Shown: in pieces, positions 1-5,985 of the stretch
How positions within the stretch are numbered: position 1 is the first letter of the stretch
How the letters are laid out: each line of letters opens with the position of its first letter
Assembly (NCBI GenBank): GCA_022566975.1
Contig: JADFHV010000013.1
Location: 5,916 to 15,259 of the forward strand
From: Chloroflexota bacterium
GTDB taxonomy: Bacteria; Chloroflexota; Dehalococcoidia; SAR202; UBA11138
DNA length: 9,344 nucleotides
Direction of reading: 5' to 3'
Notes under the pieces: generated by a model
Told to the model about the DNA's origin: nothing
Seen by the model: only the letters and a program-made list of their open reading frames with translations
Databases searched by the model: none
Program-made: the position numbers and the translations under genes

Positions 1-7
1 TCTGGTA

Positions 8-94
8 GGGGCCTGGGGACATCCCCAATAACCCTTCTGGGGCGGGTGGGTGGGAAAACCCACCATTGGCTTTGGGGATGTCAACGAAGGCCTC
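8..94. other. Nested inverted repeat / possible structured RNA or terminator
   Basis: Three nested complementary arms can be paired by eye. The outer arm is 8-14 with 88-94 (one G-U). The middle arm is a perfect 11 bp, 18-28 (gacatccccaa) with 72-82 (ttggggatgtc). The apical hairpin is 45-51 (ggtgggt) with 58-64 (acccacc). A small CCC-ttct-GGG hairpin may form around 32-42, which would make a branched fold. There is no T-tract, so it is not a textbook intrinsic terminator. It lies upstream of the likely promoter of the first gene, so it could belong to the 3' end of a transcript from outside the window. No known RNA family was recognised. Confidence 0.4.
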
Positions 95-168
95 CACAGC
101 TCTGAAGAGCCACGGCTTATGGCATCGGGCCATCCTCAGGCTCCGCGAGTGGGGAAGCGGACCTCCGG

Positions 169-197
169 TTGTCATCGACCCGACGATGTATGACAAT
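169..197 (+). promoter_or_regulatory. Putative sigma70-type promoter of the 230-811 gene
   Basis: TTGTCA at 169-174 matches the -35 consensus at 5 of 6 positions. GACAAT at 192-197 matches the -10 consensus at 4 of 6, with a 17-nt spacer. The start codon lies 33 nt further on. The match is modest, and the overlapping TATGAC at 189-194 is badly spaced. Confidence 0.35.
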
Positions 198-229
198 GCC
201 CCCCTACCAGCAGCACAGAGAGGTTAACC

Positions 230-811
230 ATGGTCAGCCCCACCGACCCCAACGAAGTACGTATGACCGGCGAGAACTCGTTCATCCGTCTCCACACCGA
301 GCAGGGCGGTCCGATGACGACGCGCGCCAGCCACTGGCGCGTCCTGCTCTCCCCGGGTGGCTCGGGCCACGCCCTGTTCCTGAAGAGCGATGTGACCGAC
401 GACCAGGTCCGGGTCTACGCCGACAACATCGCCGTGGCCCGCTGGCTGCAGGAGGAGATCGAGAGCCTGCTATTCCCAGAGTTTGCCAACCAGACCATCC
501 CTGTGATCGACGCCGTCTTCGGCAGGGCGGGCGAGGGCATGTCCTTCTGGACGGAGACTGTGGAGAGCGAAGACGAGAGCATTAGCCTGACCTGGTACGA
601 CTTCGCAGAGCCGTTCATGATCCGGGTGGAGGCGGGCAGCGTCCCGGGGAGGCCCCACGGTGTGTATAGCTGCTTCGTTCCCGCTCGGAGGGCGCAGCTT
701 ACCCTGGAGGGGAGCATGGCCGGCGGCGTTGTCCTCCCTGAAGAGCGGGATGGCCGGACCAGCAGCACCGCGTGCCTGGCGTGGTCGGAGACGTGGGTCC
801 GGCCCTACTAG
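230..811 (+). CDS. Hypothetical protein, 193 aa, no recognised family
   Basis: The ATG at 230 is preceded by AGAGAGG (about 217-223) at a good distance, which favours it over the later in-frame ATGs at 263 and 314. The protein is acidic to neutral and looks soluble. There is no signal peptide, no obvious membrane segment, no cysteine-metal cluster and no catalytic motif that I recognise. The middle (residues about 37-100) alternates predicted strand and helix, with aromatic-rich stretches such as WRVLLSPGG and SFWTETVESE. The second half looks beta-rich (SLTWYDFAEPFMIRVE, then YSCFVPARRAQLTLEG). This would fit a small ligand-binding or barrel-like fold, but that is only an impression. It stands alone: the upstream side has no gene and the next gene is convergent, so context gives no functional hint. 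Codon use matches the GC-rich background, so it looks native. Confidence 0.75.
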   Translation: MVSPTDPNEVRMTGENSFIRLHTEQGGPMTTRASHWRVLLSPGGSGHALFLKSDVTDDQVRVYADNIAVARWLQEEIESLLFPEFANQTIPVIDAVFGRAGEGMSFWTETVESEDESISLTWYDFAEPFMIRVEAGSVPGRPHGVYSCFVPARRAQLTLEGSMAGGVVLPEERDGRTSSTACLAWSETWVRPY

Positions 812-859
812 CGGACTATCAACACTGTTGTGATACGTAGGGCTTCCCCCCCATCTCAA

Positions 860-914
860 TCTTCCCCCTCAAGGGGGAAGAGATATTCCTCTCCCCCGGC
901 TCCGCGGGGGAGAG
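860..914. repeat. Double GC-rich hairpin between convergent genes (repeat-like, possible bidirectional terminator)
   Basis: The first hairpin is 860-868 with 873-881, a 9-bp stem (TCTTCCCCC pairing GGGGGAAGA) with a TCAA loop. The second is 889-898 with 905-914, a 10-bp stem (CTCTCCCCCG pairing CGGGGGAGAG) with a 6-nt loop. Further C-runs (844-853) and a G-run (922-926) flank them. The element sits in the 196-bp gap between the stop of the 230-811 gene and the end of the RidA gene, where a two-way terminator would be useful. It lacks a clear T-tract on either strand. Pyrimidine/purine-tract hairpins of this kind are often dispersed intergenic repeats in GC-rich Chloroflexota genomes, from memory. 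Only one copy is visible here. Confidence 0.6.
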
Positions 915-1007
915 TTAGAGAGGGGGTCTGAGGACGCCTCGAAGCCTGCGCAGTACGTCGGTCTTTCACCCGTAATGGCGCCCCAGGCATCGGGTAGAAG
1001 CGAGACG

Positions 1008-1424
1008 CTACGGCAGTGCCGCGACGGCCTTCACCTCCACCAGGAACTCCTCCCGGACCAGGCCGTCGACGATAAGAAGCGTGTTTGGGGGGTAGTCGGC
1101 GTCCGGGAATATGGTGGGGAAGATCTCGGTCCGGGCCTCGATGAACCCCCGCACCGACTCCCGTCCCACTACGTAGGTGGTGAACTCGACGACGTTGCTG
1201 AACGACGCGCCGACACCCTCCAGCACGCCACCCAGGTTCCGGAAGACCTGTTTGGTCTGGGCCACCATGTCCCCAAGCCCCACGGGGTTGCCGTCGTTGT
1301 CCACGGCCACCTGACCGGCCATGAACAGCAACTCGCCCGGGCCGGTCCGTATAGCCTGGGAGTAGGCCCCGATGGGCTGGGGCGCCTTGTCGGTGCTTAC
1401 GATCGTCCGCTTGAGCTGTGTCAA
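1008..1424 (-). CDS. RidA/YjgF/UK114-family protein lacking the catalytic arginine
   Basis: The length (138 aa) is typical of the Rid family of small trimeric proteins. Family signatures are PIGAYSQAI at 17-25, FMAGQVAVD at 34-42, a central QTKQVFRNLGGVLE and the C-terminal YPPNTLLIVDGLVREEFLVE. Classical RidA hydrolyses reactive imines/enamines such as 2-aminoacrylate, using an arginine in a P-A-R-S context. Here that position is Asn114 (PPNT), while the glutamate near the end (Glu130) is kept. Imine deaminase activity of the RidA type is therefore doubtful; this looks like one of the other Rid subgroups. The start is TTG at 1424: AGGAGG (complement of 1431-1436) sits 6 nt upstream, and the next in-frame ATG would remove the N-terminal motif. 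It is divergent from the HEPN-like gene at 1634. Confidence 0.9.
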   Translation of the reverse strand: MTQLKRTIVSTDKAPQPIGAYSQAIRTGPGELLFMAGQVAVDNDGNPVGLGDMVAQTKQVFRNLGGVLEGVGASFSNVVEFTTYVVGRESVRGFIEARTEIFPTIFPDADYPPNTLLIVDGLVREEFLVEVKAVAALP

Positions 1425-1430
1425 CGTTCT

Positions 1431-1436
1431 CCTCCT
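1431..1436 (-). promoter_or_regulatory. Strong Shine-Dalgarno fixing a TTG start for the RidA-family gene
   Basis: On the minus strand the sequence AAGGAGG lies just before the TTG codon at 1424-1422, with a 6-nt spacer after AGGAGG. No ATG or GTG is in a comparable position, so the TTG start is well supported. Confidence 0.7.
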
Positions 1437-1571
1437 TGAGCTGGGGTTACCTGTCCTTTAGCCGCACGGCGCGCCCAAGTCGCCTCATCAGCGTTTTTGC
1501 GTACGTTCGACCCATTCGTCTACTCGGTGAGGGCGAACACACAGGTCCTCCCCACCGAGTCAGATGTTCGG

Positions 1572-1598
1572 CTGACAACAGTACCTCCATGCTAGACT
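1572..1598 (+). promoter_or_regulatory. Putative extended -10 promoter for the HEPN-like gene pair
   Basis: TAGACT at 1593-1598 is preceded by TG at 1590-1591, giving a TGn extended -10. CTGACA at 1572-1577 could be a -35 (5 of 6), though the 15-nt spacer is short. An overlapping TAGAAT at 1598-1603 is an alternative -10. Either would start transcription shortly before the ATG at 1634. The rest of the divergent gap 1425-1633 shows no other clear element. Confidence 0.35.
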
Positions 1599-1633
1599 AG
1601 AATTCGTCGGCACGCACCACTTTCGGAGCACAC

Positions 1634-2419
1634 ATGGCTCAAACTCGAAAACCAGAAGACAAAGGCGCGCAGATTCGCCGTGAGCTCGCTGAACTCATCG
1701 TTCAAGGGACTAAGATGGTTAACGCTGCGGGCTCAATTGAAGATGGGGATTCGGATAAGGAGGGCGGTCATGTCAACCTGGTCTTTCAGTACCAGTCATG
1801 GTACACCCGAGCTTTGCCAGTTGTCCGGCAATTATTACCAGATCGGTACACCGAGTTCCAAGAGCAATACAAGATTGAAAAACGTAAAGACATAACTTTC
1901 GCGACCTATACGATCAGCGACTACTTGATCGGCCTCCGGATAACGCGAGGCGTCCTCAGGGAAGAAGACTTTGACGCGACCTACGCATTCACAGTCAGGT
2001 TGCTACAGCAAGTAACGGTCTTGCAGTCCGCTCTCTCACGACTCGATTCGGTTCTTGCAGATATTCATGGACTCCTCCAAGCGGGCCTCTTCGATCATGA
2101 CTTGTTGGCCGCTCGCGATCTTCTCAAGTCGGGCCACCTAAGGGCTGCTGGTGCCGTTGCAGGGGTGGTGCTAGAAACGCACCTGGGACAATTCGCAGCG
2201 ACCCGCGGAGTCAAGGTTCAAAAGAAGGAGCCCACCATAGGCGACCTCAACGAGGCCCTGAAAGCGGCGGATGTGATTGATATCCCTGACTGGAGACTCA
2301 TTCAACGGCTGTCCGACATTCGGAACCTGTGTGTTCATTCCAAGGAGCGAGACCCGACGAAGGATGAGGTTGATGACCTGGTCCGGGGCACTGACAAGGT
2401 TGTCAAGACTATGCTCTAG
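1634..2419 (+). CDS. HEPN-like protein with C-terminal RNxxxH motif, first gene of a pair
   Basis: The protein has 261 aa and looks soluble and helical. The ATG at 1634 has GGAG (1625-1628) 5 nt upstream. The N-terminal half (about 1-140) is charged, with no recognised domain. Residues about 155-261 look like a HEPN/DUF4145-type helical bundle. A long first helix (AAGAVAGVVLETHL, about 171-184) is followed by a linker with TIGDLNEALKAADVID, then RLSDIRNLCVH. That last segment carries Arg230, Asn231 and His235, an R-x4-H arrangement with a polar residue after the arginine. In many HEPN proteins this motif is the RNase active site; in others it is structural or inactive. The TTA-TTA leucine pair and low local G+C (23 of 60 at 1861-1920) differ from the GC-rich neighbours and suggest transfer. 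The next gene follows after 35 bp on the same strand. RNase or toxin activity is inferred, not shown. Confidence 0.75.
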   Translation: MAQTRKPEDKGAQIRRELAELIVQGTKMVNAAGSIEDGDSDKEGGHVNLVFQYQSWYTRALPVVRQLLPDRYTEFQEQYKIEKRKDITFATYTISDYLIGLRITRGVLREEDFDATYAFTVRLLQQVTVLQSALSRLDSVLADIHGLLQAGLFDHDLLAARDLLKSGHLRAAGAVAGVVLETHLGQFAATRGVKVQKKEPTIGDLNEALKAADVIDIPDWRLIQRLSDIRNLCVHSKERDPTKDEVDDLVRGTDKVVKTML

Positions 2420-2454
2420 CTAGACCTATGCTATGACCTTAGCCCGTCACACGC

Positions 2455-3051
2455 TTGTCAGCTCTGGAAAATGACTTGGATTGGCAGACGTTTACATCGT
2501 CAATAGTGTCCTCTGTAGCGTGGCCGGTCGTCGTCATCTTGTCGGTGGTAATTCTTCGCAAGCCGCTTGAACAACTGATCCCAGGCCTTCGGCGCCTCAG
2601 GTTCCGGGACCTAGAACTACATTTTGGCGAAAGGGTTGCAGCCATCGAACAGAGAGCACAAGAGGCCGAATTACCGTTAGCACCTCACGTACATGCGACG
2701 GATCCAGACCATCCGATGCACCATTTACTGGAGGCTGATCCACTGATCATGCTGGCCCATGAGTCCGCCCGAGCTGCCGTCCTCGAGGCATGGCTGCTGA
2801 TTGAGAATCAGGCTCGACAAGCTGCGATCAGGAGCCATGTGGAAGTCAGCCCTACGGCTCCAACGACTCGGATGGTCAAGTTACTCGCGAATCGCGGGCT
2901 GATTACCGGAATGGTGGTCGCGATAATCAACGACCTTCGCTCTCTGAGGAATGAAGCCGTTCATGCGGAAGACTTTGCCCTGTCTGCACGAGACGCGCGC
3001 GAATACGTGGACGTAGCTCGCAGAGTGGCGCGTGCCCTCCAGGGCGTGTAG
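2455..3051 (+). CDS. Membrane-anchored HEPN-like protein with RNxxxH motif, second gene of a pair
   Basis: The protein has 198 aa. A hydrophobic segment at about 17-35 (SIVSSVAWPVVVILSVVIL) is followed by positively charged residues (RK, then RRLRFR), which suggests a single N-terminal anchor with the rest in the cytoplasm. A short charged linker (RDLELHFGERVAAIEQRAQEAE) could be coiled coil. The C-terminal helical domain (about 95-198) ends in LRSLRNEAVH, with Arg165, Asn166 and His170 in the same R-N-x3-H spacing as the gene before it. The frame opens only after a stop at 2440-2442 and has no ATG or GTG near its start. TTG at 2455 is the best candidate, without a convincing Shine-Dalgarno; TTG at 2476 is the alternative. 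Coupling to the upstream gene is plausible. TTA codons again differ from the neighbouring genes. It could be a membrane-tethered RNase or a non-catalytic partner. Confidence 0.75.
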   Translation: MSALENDLDWQTFTSSIVSSVAWPVVVILSVVILRKPLEQLIPGLRRLRFRDLELHFGERVAAIEQRAQEAELPLAPHVHATDPDHPMHHLLEADPLIMLAHESARAAVLEAWLLIENQARQAAIRSHVEVSPTAPTTRMVKLLANRGLITGMVVAIINDLRSLRNEAVHAEDFALSARDAREYVDVARRVARALQGV

Positions 3052-3092
3052 GCGCATGGCCTGGTCTGTAGCAAGGAGACCTCTTCATCGAG

Positions 3093-4034
3093 CTAGTCAG
3101 AAAATAAGGGCATGACCCGCTGGGCGAAGAGACGGAGCTGGCCCAGGTCGATGGGGTGGGGAAACAGCAGGAAGAAATAGCTGGTTCCCGCGTCCACGTA
3201 GCGCCGTAGCTGGGCGGTGCACTGGTCGGGCGTCCCAACGATGGCGTTGCCAAGCGACCTGCGCCCGGCTGCCGCCTGCGAGAGCATCGCATCGAGCGAC
3301 GTCTGGTCCCTGGCGATCAGCACCGTGGCGTTGTGGCTCACGTCGATCTCTGAGGGATCGCGGCCTACCTCCAGACAATGGCCCTCCAGGACCCGCCGCG
3401 CCTTGCGATGGTCCTCCAGGCTCATATCGAAGCGCATGTTGGCGATGTCGGCGTGGCGCGCCACGGCGCCCAGCAGGTGCCTCTCGCCGTGGCCACCTAT
3501 CAGGACCGGCGGACGGGGTTTTTGGAGAGGCACGGGGTCGCAGACGGCGTTTTCCAGCCGGTAGTAATGCCCCTCGAAACTTACCGGGCGTCCCGACCAC
3601 AGCCGCGTGATGACCTCCACCGCCTCCTCCAGAATCGCGACCCGGACTCGCGTCGATGGGAACGACAGGCCCGACGCCTGATGGTCGGTCTCGCCACCCC
3701 CGGCGCCGATGCCCAGCTCCAGCCGCCCGCCGCTGATCACGTCCAGGGTTGCCGCCATCCTGGCCAGTAAAGCCGGGTGCCGGTACAGGTTGGCCAGCAC
3801 CAGCGGGACCAACCTGATACGCTGGGTCTCGGCGGCCAGGGCGGACAGGGTGGTCCAGCACTCGAGAGTAGGGACGTTCAGCAGGTCGTACAGGCTGGCC
3901 GAATAGTAGCCCAGCCTGTCCGCCTCGACCCATACCTTCCGCAGGTCCTCGTAGCTGTAGCCGCCCTGGTGGATACGGACAGCGAACCTGACCCGAGGCG
4001 GACTATTAGCCGGCAAGCGGCCTCCCTGTGGCAT
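3093..4034 (-). CDS. LLM-class flavin/F420-dependent oxidoreductase
   Basis: A bacterial luciferase-like TIM-barrel enzyme that oxidises or reduces small organic substrates using FMNH2 or F420H2. Typical segments are RFAVRIHQGGYSYEDL (first strand), then EADRLGYYSASLYD. TLECWTTLSALAAETQRIRL follows, then TLDVISGGRLELGIGAGGGETDHQASG, a run strongly conserved in the family. PRPPVLIGGHGERHLL follows, and the C-terminal half ends near PLFSD. The TLECWT and DVISGGR pattern resembles the Rv1855c-like F420 group; cofactor and substrate cannot be settled here. The start is uncertain. I used the nearest ATG upstream of the domain (4034, 313 aa), which has no Shine-Dalgarno. TTG at 4016 has AGGGAGG 4 nt upstream (307 aa). 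An ATG at 4199 would add 55 residues unlike the family (usual length about 290-330). The gene is convergent with the HEPN-like pair and divergent from the dehydratase gene. Confidence 0.9.
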   Translation of the reverse strand: MPQGGRLPANSPPRVRFAVRIHQGGYSYEDLRKVWVEADRLGYYSASLYDLLNVPTLECWTTLSALAAETQRIRLVPLVLANLYRHPALLARMAATLDVISGGRLELGIGAGGGETDHQASGLSFPSTRVRVAILEEAVEVITRLWSGRPVSFEGHYYRLENAVCDPVPLQKPRPPVLIGGHGERHLLGAVARHADIANMRFDMSLEDHRKARRVLEGHCLEVGRDPSEIDVSHNATVLIARDQTSLDAMLSQAAAGRRSLGNAIVGTPDQCTAQLRRYVDAGTSYFFLLFPHPIDLGQLRLFAQRVMPLFSD

Positions 4035-4050
4035 CTGAGAAAGTACGCAT
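4006..4050 (-). CDS. Possible 14-aa leader peptide, or the frameshifted true start of the LLM gene
   Basis: The ATG at 4050-4048 has GGGAGAG (complement of 4057-4063) 6 nt upstream, the best ribosome site in this region. It encodes MRTFSDATGRPLAG and stops at 4006, inside the LLM coding region but in another frame. The stop lies just past the TTG candidate start at 4016-4014, so translational coupling is possible. A single-base insertion or deletion would instead join this start to the LLM frame. The sequence alone cannot tell these apart. Confidence 0.25.
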   Translation of the reverse strand: MRTFSDATGRPLAG

Positions 4051-4249
4051 ATGCCGCTCTCCCGATACGCCGCGTCCATCGTCAGGCGTGGTCCGGGGCG
4101 ATGCGGACGGGCGCCGTGGTCCGGCCGGCTCTCCCGTTCGCCTGCGCCCCCTTGCACGGCCTGGCGGCAGGCAGGATACCATAACGTCAAGGTCACCATA
4201 ACACTCAGGGTTCTCCTGTTCCGTGCGAGAGCTGGAGAGGGTGCGAGCG

Positions 4250-5212
4250 ATGCAGAAGAGCGAAGTGGTAGACCTCGGCCAGATCAGGGAGGCGCAAGAG
4301 GTCATAGCCGGACGGCTGCACCGGACGCCGATGACGCGGTCCAGCTACCTGAGCGACCAGCTAGGCGTCGACCTGCATCTGAAGCTGGAGATGTTCCAGA
4401 AGACGGGCTCCTTCAAGCCCCGGGGCGTCCTGAACAAGCTGCACCATCTGAGCCCACAAGAGCAAGGGAGGGGCGTCGTCTCCGTCTCCTCGGGGAACCA
4501 CGCCGCGGCCCTGGCCTACGCAGCGTCCCTGTCGGGAATACCGTCGACCATCGTGATGCCGGCGGGCGCCGTGGAGAGCAAGGTGGAGGCCACGAGAGGC
4601 TATGGCGGCGAGGTGGTCCTGACCGACGGAGACCTGCTGAACACCGTCCGGTCGGTCCAGCAGGAGCGTGGCCTGACCATGGTGCACCCCTTCGACGACC
4701 CGATGGTCATCGCCGGCGCGGGGACCACCGGCCTTGAGATCGTCGAGGACCTGTCGGATGTCGACGTCGTTGTCGTCGGGGTCGGCGGGGGCGGCCTGAT
4801 CTCGGGGGTGGCCGCAGCGGTCAAGCTCCAGAGGCCCGAGGCAACGATAATCGGCGTGGAGCCCGAGGGCGCCTGCGCGGTGACCCTGAGCCTGCGGGCG
4901 GGCAAGCTGGTCAACCTGGACAGAGTCGATACCGTGGCCGACGGTCTGGCGCCGCCCTTCACTGGAGAGCATCCCCTAGCGCACGTTCAGCGTTTCGTGG
5001 ACGACGTAGTGCTAGTCACCGATGAGGAGATAGTCGAGGCGATGGCGGTCATCCTGGAGCGCACCAAGGTGGTGGCGGAGCCCGCCGCCGCATCTACCCT
5101 CGCGGCGCTGCTGTCCGGCAGGGCCAGGGTGCCGGCGGGCTCGAAGGTTGTCTGTCTCTTGAGCGGTGGAAACATCGACCGCCGGCGACTGGCGTCTCTG
5201 TTGAGCTCGTAG
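4250..5212 (+). CDS. Threonine/serine dehydratase (PLP-dependent ammonia-lyase), catabolic type
   Basis: A fold-type II PLP enzyme of 320 aa, expected to deaminate L-threonine to 2-oxobutanoate and/or serine to pyruvate in the cytoplasm. The PLP lysine is Lys56 in KTGSFKPRG. The substrate loop is SSGNH at 80-84, the phosphate-binding glycine loop is GVGGGGLISG at 177-186, and LLSGGNID at 303-310 holds the serine that contacts the pyridine nitrogen. The protein ends right after this, with no ACT regulatory domain. It therefore resembles TdcB-like catabolic threonine dehydratases or serine racemases more than biosynthetic IlvA. I chose the ATG at 4250 because GGAGAGG (4234-4240) lies 9 nt upstream; a GTG at 4223 lies in front of this ribosome site and would add 9 residues. 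Its stop is 6 bp from the end of the convergent methyltransferase gene. Confidence 0.93.
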   Translation: MQKSEVVDLGQIREAQEVIAGRLHRTPMTRSSYLSDQLGVDLHLKLEMFQKTGSFKPRGVLNKLHHLSPQEQGRGVVSVSSGNHAAALAYAASLSGIPSTIVMPAGAVESKVEATRGYGGEVVLTDGDLLNTVRSVQQERGLTMVHPFDDPMVIAGAGTTGLEIVEDLSDVDVVVVGVGGGGLISGVAAAVKLQRPEATIIGVEPEGACAVTLSLRAGKLVNLDRVDTVADGLAPPFTGEHPLAHVQRFVDDVVLVTDEEIVEAMAVILERTKVVAEPAAASTLAALLSGRARVPAGSKVVCLLSGGNIDRRRLASLLSS

Positions 5213-5218
5213 AGGGCA

Positions 5219-5833
5219 TTACGCCCACGCGACGCCGACGATGTTCGGTAGGGTTACGACCGGTCCCACCGAGAATTGAAAGTCTTCGACCTCGACCTTC
5301 CGGAAGCCCGCGCCGCGGATGGTCCCGGCGATATCCCGGTTCAGGTTGCACCCCGTGGTCATGAACCGCCACACGGGATTGAGCGCGTCTTGCAGGGCCC
5401 GCATGCGCCGCGTCCTGGCCAGAACATGCTCGTAGAACAGGAAGGCGCCGCCGGGCCTGACGACCCGCCGTACCTCACGGACGACCCCGTCAAGGTCCGA
5501 CACCATGCACAGCACCAGAGTCGTCACCACCGTGTCGAAGCTGGCGTCGGGAAAAGGCAACGCCTCGCCCACATCAGACACGACGGCGACCTCCCGACCC
5601 TGCTCTCCCGCCCTGCGTCGCAGACGCTTCACCATGTGGGGATTGGGCTCGGCGACGGTGAGTCGCACTCCCGCCGGGTAGTAGCGCAGGTTCGCCCCCG
5701 TTCCGCCGCCGACCTCCAGCACGTCGCCCCAGGCGCGGCCCGCCGTCCGCTCCCGGAACGGCTTGACACGGCCCTCTACCCCCGAGTTGAGAGCGTCGTA
5801 CCACGCCGCGAAAACGCGCTGGCTAAGGCTCAT
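5219..5833 (-). CDS. Class I SAM-dependent methyltransferase, METTL7/type-11 like
   Basis: A Rossmann-fold methyltransferase of 204 aa. Motif I is DVLEVGGGTG at 37-46, with the acidic ribose-binding Glu62 in VAEPNPHM. LPFPDASFD (92-100) and the following TVVTTLVLCMV form motif II. EVRRVVRPGGAFLFYEHV (120-137) is the usual post-II region. The later stretch NPVWRFMTTGCNLNRD resembles the corresponding part of animal METTL7 (TMT1) proteins and their bacterial relatives, some of which methylate thiols. The substrate here is unknown. The start is the ATG at 5833: GGAGGT lies 4 nt upstream on the minus strand. The frame continues open to 5971, but those extra residues look non-coding and would cover the promoter region. 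It is divergent from the SDR gene and convergent with the dehydratase. Confidence 0.9.
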   Translation of the reverse strand: MSLSQRVFAAWYDALNSGVEGRVKPFRERTAGRAWGDVLEVGGGTGANLRYYPAGVRLTVAEPNPHMVKRLRRRAGEQGREVAVVSDVGEALPFPDASFDTVVTTLVLCMVSDLDGVVREVRRVVRPGGAFLFYEHVLARTRRMRALQDALNPVWRFMTTGCNLNRDIAGTIRGAGFRKVEVEDFQFSVGPVVTLPNIVGVAWA

Positions 5834-5854
5834 GGCCACCTCCGTACACACCCC

Positions 5855-5884
5855 ATTCCAACAGCCGCGGTGACACTCTGTCAA
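5855..5884 (-). promoter_or_regulatory. Putative promoter of the methyltransferase gene
   Basis: On the minus strand a perfect TTGACA (complement of 5879-5884) is followed after 18 nt by TGGAAT (complement of 5855-5860), which has a TGn extension. Transcription would start just in front of the Shine-Dalgarno of the ATG at 5833. Confidence 0.5.
5871..5883. promoter_or_regulatory. Inverted repeat TGACA-CTC-TGTCA, operator-like
   Basis: A perfect 5-bp inverted repeat with a 3-nt centre overlaps the -35 box of the minus-strand promoter and lies about 28 bp from the plus-strand -10 box. A dimeric regulator bound here could control the divergent pair. No regulator gene is present in the window. 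Confidence 0.35.
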
Positions 5885-5907
5885 TCGCCGGACGCACCGG
5901 GACCCGG

Positions 5908-5916
5908 TGGTATAAT
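5908..5916 (+). promoter_or_regulatory. Extended -10 promoter (TGGTATAAT) of the SDR gene
   Basis: TATAAT at 5911-5916 is a perfect -10 hexamer with an upstream TG at 5908-5909, the extended form that can work without a good -35. No good -35 is seen at 16-18 nt. The start codon is at 5986, leaving a leader of about 60 nt. Confidence 0.6.
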
Positions 5917-5985
5917 CGGACCGCAAGTCACCACACGACACCGTAAGGGCGGACCCACGTGCCTGCAACACTGGAAGGAGAAGCC

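Noticed and set aside
1634..3051. Reading the two HEPN-like genes as a HEPN-MNT toxin-antitoxin system
   Set aside because: Neither protein shows the nucleotidyltransferase G-S-x-x-x-x-D motif; both carry the HEPN-type motif instead.
3063..3081. Small hairpin (GGTCT with AGACC) between the second HEPN-like gene and the LLM gene
   Set aside because: Only 5 bp with a 9-nt loop and no T-tract; too weak to call a terminator.
4361..4972. 203-codon minus-strand frame inside the dehydratase gene
   Set aside because: Shadow of the PLP enzyme; the product is low in order and high in Arg, Gly and Asp with no motif.
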